Assembly (NCBI GenBank): GCA_963817755.1
Contig: CAWFPB010000001.1
Coordinates: forward strand, 593,871-657,870
Length of the DNA stretch: 64,000 bases
Direction: 5' to 3'
DNA from: Oleiagrimonas sp963817755
GTDB taxonomy: Bacteria; Pseudomonadota; Gammaproteobacteria; Xanthomonadales; Rhodanobacteraceae
Shown: piece after piece, positions 56,407-64,000 of the stretch
How positions within the stretch are numbered: the first letter of the stretch is position 1
Layout of the letters: each line of letters starts with the position of its first letter
Notes under the pieces: generated by a model
The model's database searches: none
Told to the model about the DNA's origin: nothing
The model's input: only the letters and a program-made list of their open reading frames with translations
Made by a program: the position numbers and the translations under genes

Positions 56407-57327
56407 ATGACCCTGCACATCCAAACGCCCCTCATCACCTCGCGTCCGTTGAGCCTGGCCGGCGGGCGCCGGATCGATCTCAAGCTCGAGTCGCTGCAGC
56501 CGCCGGGCTCGTTCAAGATGCGCGGCATCGGCCATGCCTGCGAAACCTACCGGGCGCGTGGGGCGCGCCGCTTCGTGTCCTCCTCCGGCGGCAACGCGGG
56601 GCTGGCCGTGGCGTACGCCGGACGCGAGCTGGGCGTGCCGGTGGTCGTGGTGGTGCCGCAGACCACCACGCAGCGCGCCATCGACCTGCTGCGCCAGGAA
56701 GAAGCCGAGGTGATCGTGCACGGCGCCTCCTGGCAGGAGGCCAACGCGCATGCGCAGTCGCTGCTGGGCGACACCGACGCGTTCCTGCACCCGTTCGACG
56801 ACCCGCTGCTGTGGGAAGGCCACGCGACCATGATCGACGAGGTGGCGCGCGAGGGCGCCCGGCCCGATGCCGTGGTGCTGTCGGTGGGCGGCGGCGGCCT
56901 GCTGTGCGGCGTGCTCGAGGGACTGCATCGCAACGACTGGGCCGACGTGCCGGTGGTGGCCGTGGAAACCGAAGGCGCGGCCTCGTTCCACGCCGCGGTG
57001 ACGGCGGGACACCCGGTGGAACTGGCTGCCATCGACAGCGTCGCCACTTCGCTGGGCGCCAAGCGCGTGTGCGACCGGGCCATGCAGTGGTCGCGCGAAC
57101 ACGCCATCGACAGCGTGCTGGTGTCCGATGCCGACGCGCTCCAGGCCTGCGAACGCTTCCTGGACGACCACCGCCTGCTGGTCGAACCGGCCTGCGGCGC
57201 CAGTCTCGCGCTGGCCTATGCCAACGCGCCGGCCCTGGCTTCGTTCGAGCGGGTGCTGGTGGTGGTCTGCGGCGGCGTGACGGCCACGATCGACCAGATC
57301 AGGGACTGGCGTTCGGCCCGTTCCTAG
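56407..57327 (+). CDS. Eukaryotic-type (SDS-like) L-serine/threonine dehydratase
   Basis: 306 residues. Fold-type II PLP enzyme deaminating serine to pyruvate (and threonine to 2-oxobutyrate). The PLP lysine is about Lys37 in PPGSFKMRGIGHAC; the phosphate-binding loop is GGGGLLCGV near 161. Segments such as PFDDPLLWEGHATMIDEV, EGAASFHAAVTAGHPV and LLVEPACGASLALAY follow the animal liver enzyme SDS more closely than E. coli IlvA or TdcB, and no ACT regulatory domain is present. ATG 56407 gives MTLHIQTPLITSRPLSL, aligning with SDS; ATG 56338 would add 23 residues. Upstream 244 bp divergent from the S9 peptidase contains only weak promoter-like sites. Confidence 0.88.
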   Translation: MTLHIQTPLITSRPLSLAGGRRIDLKLESLQPPGSFKMRGIGHACETYRARGARRFVSSSGGNAGLAVAYAGRELGVPVVVVVPQTTTQRAIDLLRQEEAEVIVHGASWQEANAHAQSLLGDTDAFLHPFDDPLLWEGHATMIDEVAREGARPDAVVLSVGGGGLLCGVLEGLHRNDWADVPVVAVETEGAASFHAAVTAGHPVELAAIDSVATSLGAKRVCDRAMQWSREHAIDSVLVSDADALQACERFLDDHRLLVEPACGASLALAYANAPALASFERVLVVVCGGVTATIDQIRDWRSARS

Positions 57328-57339
57328 CATCAGCCCGCG

Positions 57340-57360
57340 GGTCCGGAACCCGGCCGGACC
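57340..57360. terminator. Hairpin between convergent dehydratase and nickel permease genes
   Basis: GGTCCGG and CCGGACC pair perfectly around a seven-base loop in the 63-bp gap between convergent stops. No U-run follows on either strand, so intrinsic termination is uncertain. Confidence 0.3.
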
Positions 57361-57390
57361 TCGGCATGCGCGCATCGTCGCGTGAGGCGG

Positions 57391-58446
57391 TTATCCGCTC
57401 GAGCGTTGCTCCAGCGGGCGCAGCGCATGGCGGTAGTACAGGGCCGCGGCCAGCCAGGACAGCAGCATCAGGCCGGTGACCAGCAGGCCGAGCGTGCCGA
57501 AATCCAGGTGTTCCAGCAGGACCCAGACGCCGGACTGCCAGCCCATCAGGCCAGCCAGCAGCTGCAGCCACTCGATGCCGCCGACCAGCAGCGCCACCAG
57601 CACGCCGAAGCCGGTGATGGTGGTATTGAAGAACAGCTTGCGCAGCGCATCGGCCATGGCCCAGTCGTAGATGCGCAGCATGACCAGGCCGTCGAGCGTG
57701 TCCATCAGGCTCATGCCGGCCGTGAACAGCAGCGGGAAGGCCATCACCCCGATCAGGTCCATGCTGCCGTGCTGGGCCAGGCCCGCGGACAGGCCGAGGA
57801 TGGCGATCTCGGTGGCGGTATCGAAGCCCAGGCCGAACAGGAGGCCCAGCGGATACATCTGCCAGCTGGCGCGGATATTGCGATGGATGCGGCCAAACAG
57901 GCGCGACATCAGCCCGCCCGGGGCCAGCGACAACGCGTGGTCCGCCGCCGCCATGTCGCCGTTGCGGGAGCGCCTGAGCGCACGCAGAAGCTGGATCAGG
58001 ATGCGCAGGTTGAGCAATCCGAGCAGGGTCAGGAACAGGGCCGAGACGACCGTTCCGAACAGCCCGCCGAGGTCGCGCAGCGCGTCCATGTGCGACTGGG
58101 TCTCGCGGGCGGCCAGCGCCAGCAGCAGCGAGAGTACGATCACCACGGTCGAGTGGCCCAGCGAGAAGAACAGCCCGGTCGCCACCGGGCGCTGGCCGTC
58201 CTGACGCAGTTTGCGCGTGACATTGTCGATGGCCGCGATGTGGTCGGCATCGAAGGCATGGCGCAATCCGAAGAAGTAGGCCATGGCGCCGATGCCCAGC
58301 AGGGTCACGTCGCGACCGGCCACGCCGAACAGCGCCAGCCAGGCGCTGGCGTTGAGCGTGGCCACGAAGGCCAGCATCGGCCCGACGCGGCGGGTGCCCG
58401 GGGAGCGTCGCGTGGCGTGGCGGGTGGCCGGGACTGCGGTATCCAT
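57391..58446 (-). CDS. NiCoT family nickel/cobalt permease
   Basis: 351 residues, about eight membrane helices. The NiCoT signature in helix II is RHAFDADHIAAIDN; further motifs are LGFDTATEIAILG and FTAGMSLMDTLDG. High-affinity Ni(II) uptake (HoxN/NixA type) is expected; cobalt transport cannot be excluded by sequence. It begins nine bases after hypE and is the last gene of the hyp operon, which ties it to supply of nickel for a [NiFe] hydrogenase. The C-terminus is short and basic. Confidence 0.93.
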   Translation of the reverse strand: MDTAVPATRHATRRSPGTRRVGPMLAFVATLNASAWLALFGVAGRDVTLLGIGAMAYFFGLRHAFDADHIAAIDNVTRKLRQDGQRPVATGLFFSLGHSTVVIVLSLLLALAARETQSHMDALRDLGGLFGTVVSALFLTLLGLLNLRILIQLLRALRRSRNGDMAAADHALSLAPGGLMSRLFGRIHRNIRASWQMYPLGLLFGLGFDTATEIAILGLSAGLAQHGSMDLIGVMAFPLLFTAGMSLMDTLDGLVMLRIYDWAMADALRKLFFNTTITGFGVLVALLVGGIEWLQLLAGLMGWQSGVWVLLEHLDFGTLGLLVTGLMLLSWLAAALYYRHALRPLEQRSSG

Positions 58447-58455
58447 GCGCGTGCC

Positions 58456-59511
58456 TCAACAGATTCGCGGCAGCTGTTCGCCGCTCAGCCAGTCGATCAT
58501 GCGGAATCCGCCCAGCGGCGTGCGCATCTGCACGAAGTGATTCGGGTCCTCGGTGACGTGGCCGATCCGCGCCGCTTCACGACCCAGCGGATGGTCGTGC
58601 ATCACCGCCAGCAGGTCCACGGCCACGCCGGCGGCGCAGGCCAGCACCAGCTTGCCCTCGTTGGCCACGTTGAGCGGGTCGATGCCCAGCAGCTCGCAGG
58701 CCGCGCGCACTTCCGGGCGCACCGGGATGGCGGCCTCGTCGAGGACCACGCCGACGCCGGACTGGTGGGCGATCTCGTTGAGCGTGGCGGCCAGGCCGCC
58801 ACGCGTGGGATCGCGCATGAAGCGCAGGGAGTCGCCACCGCGCGCCACCAGCCGGCCGGCCAGGTCGTGCAGGGCGGCCGTGTCGGACTGGATGGGCGTG
58901 TCGAAGCCCAGGTTCTCGCGCTGGCTCATGATGGCCATGCCATGGTCGCCCACGGTGCCCGACAGCAGGATCGCATCGTCCGGCCGGGCCTGGTTGCCGG
59001 AGAGCGTGCACGCCGATTCGAGCACGCCGGCGCCGGTGGTGGTGATGAACACGCCGTCGCCCTTGCCGCGTTCGACCACCTTGGTGTCGCCGGCGACCAG
59101 CAGCACGCCGGCCTCGCGGCACGCATGCGCCATCGAGGCGGCGATGCGGTCGAGGTCGGCCAGCGGGAACCCTTCCTCGAGCACGAAGCCCGCAGTCAGC
59201 CACAGCGGTCGCGCGCCCATCATGGCGAGGTCGTTGACGGTGCCGTGCACGGCCAGGCAGCCGATGTCGCCGCCGGGGAAGAACAGCGGCGACACCACGT
59301 GGCTGTCGGTGGTCAGCACCAGGCGGCCCCCGGGGGCGGGCAGGACGGCGCCGTCGTCGCCCCGGGCCAGGACGTCGTTGTCCAGGTGGCGCGCGAACAG
59401 CTCGCGCACCAGTTGCAGCATGGCGCGCCCACCGCCGCCGTGGCTGAGGTCGACATGGCCGCGCTTGATGTTCAGTGCGCGGGTGTATCCGGGCTTGACC
59501 TGTCCGCTCAT
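58456..59511 (-). CDS. hypE: Hydrogenase maturation protein HypE
   Basis: 351 residues. Dehydrates the carbamoyl group on its own C-terminal cysteine to thiocyanate, the cyanide source for the Fe(CN)2CO centre. The PurM/ThiL-like fold shows SHGGGGRAM, HGTVNDLAMMGARPLWLTAG and FMRDPTRGGLA; the essential C-terminal PRIC is intact. Its ATG overlaps the hypD stop (ATGA). Confidence 0.97.
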   Translation of the reverse strand: MSGQVKPGYTRALNIKRGHVDLSHGGGGRAMLQLVRELFARHLDNDVLARGDDGAVLPAPGGRLVLTTDSHVVSPLFFPGGDIGCLAVHGTVNDLAMMGARPLWLTAGFVLEEGFPLADLDRIAASMAHACREAGVLLVAGDTKVVERGKGDGVFITTTGAGVLESACTLSGNQARPDDAILLSGTVGDHGMAIMSQRENLGFDTPIQSDTAALHDLAGRLVARGGDSLRFMRDPTRGGLAATLNEIAHQSGVGVVLDEAAIPVRPEVRAACELLGIDPLNVANEGKLVLACAAGVAVDLLAVMHDHPLGREAARIGHVTEDPNHFVQMRTPLGGFRMIDWLSGEQLPRIC

Positions 59512-60647
59512 GCGGCGCCTCGCTGCGCGTCCTTGTGGCGTCCGTAGGTGTAGTGCGCCGCGCAGGCCCCCTCGGAGGACACCATGCACGAACCCATCGG
59601 CGATTCCGGCGTGCATACCGTGCCGAAGATCTTGCAGTCGGTGGGCTTCTTCAGGCCGCGCAGGATGGCGCCGCATTCGCAGGCGCGGTTGTCGGCGACC
59701 TTGCGATAGCCCAGCTCGAAGCGGCGTTCAGCGTCGAATGTCGCGAAACATTCCCGCAGGCGCAGCGCGGACAGCGGGATCTCGCCCAGGCCGCGCCATT
59801 CGAAGCGCTCGCGCACCTCGAACACCCGTTCCATCATGGCCTGCGCCTTGCGGTTGCCGGCTGGGGTGACGGCACGGGTGAACTCGTTTTCGACCTCGGC
59901 ACGCCCTTCGTTGACCTGGCGCACCAGCATCAGGATGGCCTGCATCACGTCCAGCGGTTCGAAACCGGCGATCACCACCGGCTTGCGCTTGGCGCGAGCG
60001 AATTCGGCGTACGGATCGCTGCCGATCACGATGGATACGTGCGCGGGACCGACGAAACCATCCAGCGCCACGCCTCCGGGTGCTTGTTCCGGACTGGCGT
60101 CGAGGATCGCGGTGATGGCCGCTGGCGTCAGCACGTGGCAGCACAACACCGAGAAATTGTTCAATCCCTCGGCCTCGGCCTGCAGTACCGCTGCCGCGGT
60201 GGGGGGCGTGGTGGTCTCGAAGCCGATGGCGAAGAACACCACTTCACGGTCCGGATGCTCGCGCGCGATGCGCAGTGCGTCGTCGACCGCGTAGACCATG
60301 CGGATGTCGCCGCCGTTGGCCCGAGCGCGCATGAGGCTCAGGTCGCCGGAGGCCGGCACGCGCATGGTGTCCGCGTAGGTGCACACGATGGCGCGGTGCT
60401 CGAGTGCCAGTTCGATGGCCATGTCGATGCGACCGATGGGCAGCACGCAAACCGGGCAGCCGGGTCCGTGGATCATGCGCACGTTGTCCGGCAGCAGGTC
60501 GGGCACGCCGTAGCGGGCAATGGCGTGGGTGTGGCCGCCGCAGAATTCCATGAATCGGTATTCGCGTCCGGTGTCCGTGGCGGCGGCGATGGCGTGGGCC
60601 ACCTTCCGGGCAAGGTCGCCGTCGCGGTATTCGTCGATGTATTTCAT
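59508..60647 (-). CDS. hypD: Hydrogenase maturation protein HypD
   Basis: 379 residues (E. coli 373). Iron-sulfur scaffold on which the Fe(CN)2CO unit is built with HypC. Conserved segments EFCGGHTHAI, HGPGCPVCVLP and IGFETTTPP hold the active-site cysteines; the [4Fe-4S] cysteines are near the C-terminus (ACECGAILRG, CKIFGTVCTP, GSCMVSSEGACAA). Overlaps hypC and hypE by four bases at each end. Confidence 0.97.
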   Translation of the reverse strand: MKYIDEYRDGDLARKVAHAIAAATDTGREYRFMEFCGGHTHAIARYGVPDLLPDNVRMIHGPGCPVCVLPIGRIDMAIELALEHRAIVCTYADTMRVPASGDLSLMRARANGGDIRMVYAVDDALRIAREHPDREVVFFAIGFETTTPPTAAAVLQAEAEGLNNFSVLCCHVLTPAAITAILDASPEQAPGGVALDGFVGPAHVSIVIGSDPYAEFARAKRKPVVIAGFEPLDVMQAILMLVRQVNEGRAEVENEFTRAVTPAGNRKAQAMMERVFEVRERFEWRGLGEIPLSALRLRECFATFDAERRFELGYRKVADNRACECGAILRGLKKPTDCKIFGTVCTPESPMGSCMVSSEGACAAHYTYGRHKDAQRGAA

Positions 60648-60874
60648 GCGCGGTCCTCCGTGGCGTCACTGTTTTCCATCAGTGCCAGGGTGGCCTCGGC
60701 CTGGGCCGGGTCGAGCCGGGTCAGGGCGTAGCCGACGTGGACGATGACGTAGTCGTCGACCGCGACGCCGTCGACCAGCGCCAGCGAGATGGTCTTGCGC
60801 ACGCCGCCCAGTTCGACGACGGCGTGTTGCTCACCATGGATTTCGACGACGCGGGCAGGCAGGGCCAGACACAT
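60644..60874 (-). CDS. hypC: Hydrogenase assembly chaperone HypC/HypG
   Basis: 76 residues. Starts MCLALPARVVEI, where Cys2 binds the iron centre and the hydrogenase large-subunit precursor. GVRKTISLALVDGVAVDDYV and HVGYAL are the family core. It begins 11 bp after hypF and overlaps hypD by ATGA. Being too short for length-based filters, it is recognised by its N-terminus. Confidence 0.95.
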   Translation of the reverse strand: MCLALPARVVEIHGEQHAVVELGGVRKTISLALVDGVAVDDYVIVHVGYALTRLDPAQAEATLALMENSDATEDRA

Positions 60875-60885
60875 GATGCATTTCC

Positions 60886-63216
60886 TCAGTTTCGGGTTGC
60901 GGATGGCAGGCGGGCGATCCATGCCTGCCCGAGGCTGACGGCGCCGTCGCCCGGCGGCAGCGCCCGGGGTTCGAGCACCATAAGGCCGCCGGCACGCAAT
61001 CGCGTGCGCAGCGCATCGGACAGCAGGGTGTTGAGCAGGCAGCCGCCGGCGACGGCCACGTGATCGATGCACTCGGCCCGTGCCGCGCGCATCGTCCAGT
61101 CGGCCAGTGCCTGTGCCAGGGTGGCGTGGAAGCGCGCGGCGGCTTCCCCGGTATCGTGCGCATCGTCCAGTCGACGCAGCGCGGGCAGGAGGTCCAGCGT
61201 GCCGTTGTCGATGGCATAGCCGTCCGGCCAGGCATCGGCCGGTCCGTGTGCCGCTGCCGCGGCCTCCAGGCGCATCGCGGCCTGTGCCTCGAAATCCATC
61301 ACCTCGCACAGGCCGAGCAGGGCGGCGGCGGCGTCGAACCAGCGGCCGAGGCTGCTGGTGCCGGGGACCGTGGCGTCGCCGAGCAGCCAGCGTTGCAGCA
61401 TCGGTGCCGCCGGTTGTGCCGGGAAACGCCCGGTGATGGCATCGCCCCGTCCCATGGCGACGAGGGCGGCAGCCGCCATGCGCCAGGGCTCGCGCGCGGC
61501 GCGGTCGCCGCCGGGCAGGGCCAGATGGCGCAGGTGTCCCAGGCGGCTGAAGCGTGTGCCGTCCACATGCAGCAGTTCGCCGCCCCAGGCGCCGCCGTCC
61601 TCGCCCAGGCCGATGCCATCCAGCGCCAGCCCCAGCAACGGGCCGGCATGCCGATGCTCGGCGGCCACCGCGGCGATGTGGGCATGGTGGTGCTGGACGG
61701 CCAGCGTCGGCACCTGCAGGCGTTCGGCCAGCGTGTGGGCCAGTCGCGTGCTGGCGAAATCCGGATGCAGGTCGTGGGCGATCAGGACCGGATCCACCTG
61801 CAGCAGCCGGAGCAGGTGGTCGGTGGTCTGCCCGAGGGACTCGACGGTGGCCGCATTGTCCAGCGTGCCGATGTGCTGCGAGACGAAGGCCTCGTGGTCG
61901 CGGGTCGCGCAGACCGTGTTCTTCATGTAGGCCCCCAGCGCCAGCACCGGCGGTCCGGAATCGCCCAGGGTGATGGCATCGGGAGCGTGGCCGCGCGCGC
62001 GCCGCACGAAGCGGGTCCGGCCATGGTGACATTGCACCACGCTGTCGTCGCAACGCACGACGATGTCGCGGTCGTGCACCAGCAGCGCGTCGGCGATGCC
62101 GCCGAGGCGCGCCACGGCCTCGTCGTTGCCGGCCACGATGGGTTCACCGCCGGGGTTGGCGCTGGTCATCACCAGGGCCGGCGAATCGAACCGCTCGATC
62201 CAGTCCGTGCCGGCTGGACGACCGGCGTATTCGTGGAACAGCAGGACATGCAGCGGGGTGTAGGGCAGCATCACCCCCAGGTGCTGCATGCCGTCGGCCA
62301 CGCCGGGCAGGGCGTGGCCGCTGTCCGTCTTGCGCGGGAGCAGCACGATGGGATGCGCGGGGGAGCACAGCAGCGCGCGCGATGCTTCGTCGATATGCGC
62401 CAGTTTCCCCACCGAACGCAGGTTGGCCAGCATCAGGGCAAAGGGCTTGGCCTCGCGCTGCTTGCGTCGGCGCAGGCGTTGCACGGTCGCGGCATGGCGC
62501 GCATCGCAGGCCAGGTGGAAGCCGCCCAGGCCCTTGATCGCGACGATGGCGCCGTCACGCAGCGCCGCCACGGCGGCGGCCAGCGGGTCGTCCGGACGCG
62601 GGTCGCGACCCGCGGCATCCAGCCAGCGCAGGCGCGGTCCGCAGTCGGGACAGGCGATGGGCTCGGCGTGGAATCGGCGATCGGCGGGGTCGCCGTATTC
62701 GCGGGCACACGCCGGGCACAGGGCAAAGCCGGCCATGCTGGTTCGCGCGCGGTCGTACGGCACGGCACGGGTGATGGTGTAGCGCGGGCCGCAGTGGGTG
62801 CAGTTGGTGAAGGCGTAGCGCCAGCGCCGGCTTGCCGGGTCGAGCATCTCGTCCAGGCAGGCCGCGCATACGCTGGTATCGGCGCCGATCATGGTATGCG
62901 CGGCGCCGTCCCGGCTGGGCAGGATCGCGAATCCCTCCTGCATGGATCCGGGGTGTTCGTCACGGATCTCCAGGGCATCGATACGCGCGCGTGGCGGGGC
63001 CTCCGCGCGCAGGCGTCCGGTGAAGCGGTCGATCGCGGCTGCCTGGCCCTGCAGCACGATCTCCACGCCCTCGGCATCGTTCCGGACCCAGCCATCCAGC
63101 CCCTCGTCACGGGCCAGCCGCCACACGTGGGGACGAAAGCCCACGCCCTGCACCACGCCGCGCACGCGCAGGTGGCGTCGGGTGGTGTCCGGCACGTGGT
63201 GGGCTGCGACGCTCAT
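60886..63216 (-). CDS. hypF: Carbamoyltransferase HypF
   Basis: 776 residues (family about 750). Makes thiocarbamoyl-HypE from carbamoyl phosphate. Domains in order: acylphosphatase (VQGVGFRPHVWRLA near 21-34); two zinc-finger pairs (CAACLDEM with NCTHCGPR, CPACAREY with CPDCGPR); YrdC-like adenylation domain (GLGGFHLACDA, PLHVLLFHEY, VMTSANPGGEP); Kae1-like domain with the metal motif QHHHAHIAAVAAEH and GGCLLNTLL. All key motifs are intact, so the enzyme should be active. It lies six bases after hypB. Confidence 0.97.
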   Translation of the reverse strand: MSVAAHHVPDTTRRHLRVRGVVQGVGFRPHVWRLARDEGLDGWVRNDAEGVEIVLQGQAAAIDRFTGRLRAEAPPRARIDALEIRDEHPGSMQEGFAILPSRDGAAHTMIGADTSVCAACLDEMLDPASRRWRYAFTNCTHCGPRYTITRAVPYDRARTSMAGFALCPACAREYGDPADRRFHAEPIACPDCGPRLRWLDAAGRDPRPDDPLAAAVAALRDGAIVAIKGLGGFHLACDARHAATVQRLRRRKQREAKPFALMLANLRSVGKLAHIDEASRALLCSPAHPIVLLPRKTDSGHALPGVADGMQHLGVMLPYTPLHVLLFHEYAGRPAGTDWIERFDSPALVMTSANPGGEPIVAGNDEAVARLGGIADALLVHDRDIVVRCDDSVVQCHHGRTRFVRRARGHAPDAITLGDSGPPVLALGAYMKNTVCATRDHEAFVSQHIGTLDNAATVESLGQTTDHLLRLLQVDPVLIAHDLHPDFASTRLAHTLAERLQVPTLAVQHHHAHIAAVAAEHRHAGPLLGLALDGIGLGEDGGAWGGELLHVDGTRFSRLGHLRHLALPGGDRAAREPWRMAAAALVAMGRGDAITGRFPAQPAAPMLQRWLLGDATVPGTSSLGRWFDAAAALLGLCEVMDFEAQAAMRLEAAAAAHGPADAWPDGYAIDNGTLDLLPALRRLDDAHDTGEAAARFHATLAQALADWTMRAARAECIDHVAVAGGCLLNTLLSDALRTRLRAGGLMVLEPRALPPGDGAVSLGQAWIARLPSATRN

Positions 63217-63222
63217 GCGGGT

Positions 63223-64000
63223 TCAGCCGCGGGCGGCCAGTTGCGCTTCGAGTTCCTCGATGCGCTGCTGCAAGGCATCGACGTTGTGCCGTTGCCGTTG
63301 CCGCGCGCGCTCGACGCCCTGGCGCAACCAGTCAAGCCAGGCGTCGAACCCTTCGCCGGTCTCGGCCGACACCTTGAGGATCCCGAGATCCGGATTGATC
63401 CGGTGGGCATGGGCGATGCACTGCTCGACATCGAACCGCAAGTGGGGAAGCAGGTCGACCTTGTTCAGCACCATCAGGTCGGCGGCGTTGAACATGTCCG
63501 GGTACTTGAGCGGCTTGTCCTCGCCCTCGGTCACCGAGAGCACCACCACCTTGTGCGCCTCGCCCAGGTCGAAGCCGGAGGGGCACACCAGGTTGCCGAC
63601 GTTCTCGACCAGCAGCAGGCTGCCGTCGTCCGGGACCAGTTGCTGCAGGGCGTGGCCGAGCATGTGCGCATCCAGATGGCAGCCCTTGCCAGTATTGATC
63701 TGCAGCGCCCGTGCTCCGGTGGCGCGGATGCGGTCGGCGTCGCGGTGGGTCTGCTGGTCGCCCTCGATCACGGCCACCGGCATCTCCTCGCGCAATGCCT
63801 CGATCGTGCGCACCAGCAGGCTGGTCTTGCCGGCACCGGGACTGGAGACCAGGTTGAGCGCGAACACGCCGTGATGGTCGAACCAGCGGCGATTGTCCGC
63901 GGCATGCGCGTTGTTGACCGACAGGATGTCCTGCTCGATGCGCACCATGCGCTCCTGGCTCATGCCCGGTGCGTGGGCGTGGGCCGGGCCCTGGTCGAAG
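63223..64000 (-). CDS. hypB: Hydrogenase nickel incorporation GTPase HypB, N-terminus outside window
   Basis: SIMIBI GTPase that delivers nickel to the hydrogenase large subunit. G1 is SSPGAGKTSL, the Ni/Zn-site residues lie in NTGKGCHLDAHM, and VENVGNLVCPSGFDLGEAH and NKVDLLP complete the fold; a coiled coil ends the protein. The reading frame has no stop from the ATG at 63963 to the window edge, and the 12 upstream codons read FDQGPAHAHAPG, like the end of the His-rich nickel-storage tail of many HypB proteins. I therefore treat the gene as running off the window rather than starting at 63963. Confidence 0.93.
   Translation of the reverse strand, partial: FDQGPAHAHAPGMSQERMVRIEQDILSVNNAHAADNRRWFDHHGVFALNLVSSPGAGKTSLLVRTIEALREEMPVAVIEGDQQTHRDADRIRATGARALQINTGKGCHLDAHMLGHALQQLVPDDGSLLLVENVGNLVCPSGFDLGEAHKVVVLSVTEGEDKPLKYPDMFNAADLMVLNKVDLLPHLRFDVEQCIAHAHRINPDLGILKVSAETGEGFDAWLDWLRQGVERARQRQRHNVDALQQRIEELEAQLAARG

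Overview
The window is about 64 kb of GC-rich bacterial chromosome, densely packed with housekeeping genes. Gene content and order point to a gammaproteobacterium of the order Xanthomonadales, possibly family Rhodanobacteraceae. The evidence is the run leuS-lptE-holA-nadD-rsfS-rlmH, the run maf-rng-yhdP-tldD, the head-to-head map/rpsB pair, and the long block pyrH-frr-uppS-cdsA-dxr-rseP-bamA-lpxD-fabZ-lpxA-lpxB-rnhB-dnaE-accA without skp between bamA and lpxD. The family placement is inference. I saw no tRNA, rRNA, insertion sequence, prophage or CRISPR array.

Layout. 1-258: thioredoxin-domain end of a CnoX/YbbN-like protein, cut by the window edge. 432-3980: a pqi lipid-transport operon in which PqiA is split into two overlapping genes. 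4100-10109: leuS, LPS-assembly lipoprotein lptE, holA, nadD, rsfS, rlmH. 10121-20864: a small membrane protein, then maf, rng, the giant AsmA-like yhdP, tldD, yjgA/darP, tldE/pmbA and a DUF4870 protein. 20892-31157 (minus strand): ispA, xseB, a secreted His-rich protein, tilS, a NYN/LOTUS protein, a glyoxalase-fold protein, accA, dnaE, an unknown protein, rnhB. 31159-42712 (minus): lipid A, outer membrane, isoprenoid and phospholipid genes with frr and pyrH. 42865-44713 (minus): tsf and rpsB, ending at an intrinsic terminator and starting from a promoter with a leader of about 220 nt.

45053-53235 (plus): map, glnD, a DsrE-like secreted protein, dapD, a YffB/ArsC-like protein, a ferritin-VIT iron transporter and dapE. 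53307-53707: a membrane-protein gene broken by a one-base frameshift. Then a small membrane protein, an S9 peptidase, a eukaryotic-type serine dehydratase and, from 57391 to the right edge (minus), a [NiFe]-hydrogenase maturation operon hypB-hypF-hypC-hypD-hypE ending in a NiCoT nickel permease. hypB runs off the window and hydrogenase structural genes probably lie beyond it.

Functionally the window is mostly core cell-envelope, translation and replication biology. Accessory interest lies in the hyp/nickel operon, several poorly characterised small proteins, and non-coding structure: a 5 x 7 bp tandem repeat joined to a perfect hairpin between lpxA and lpxB, another perfect hairpin before glnD, palindromes at the pqiA and frr starts, and a probable leaderless maf transcript. 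I found no convincing wholly new multi-gene system.
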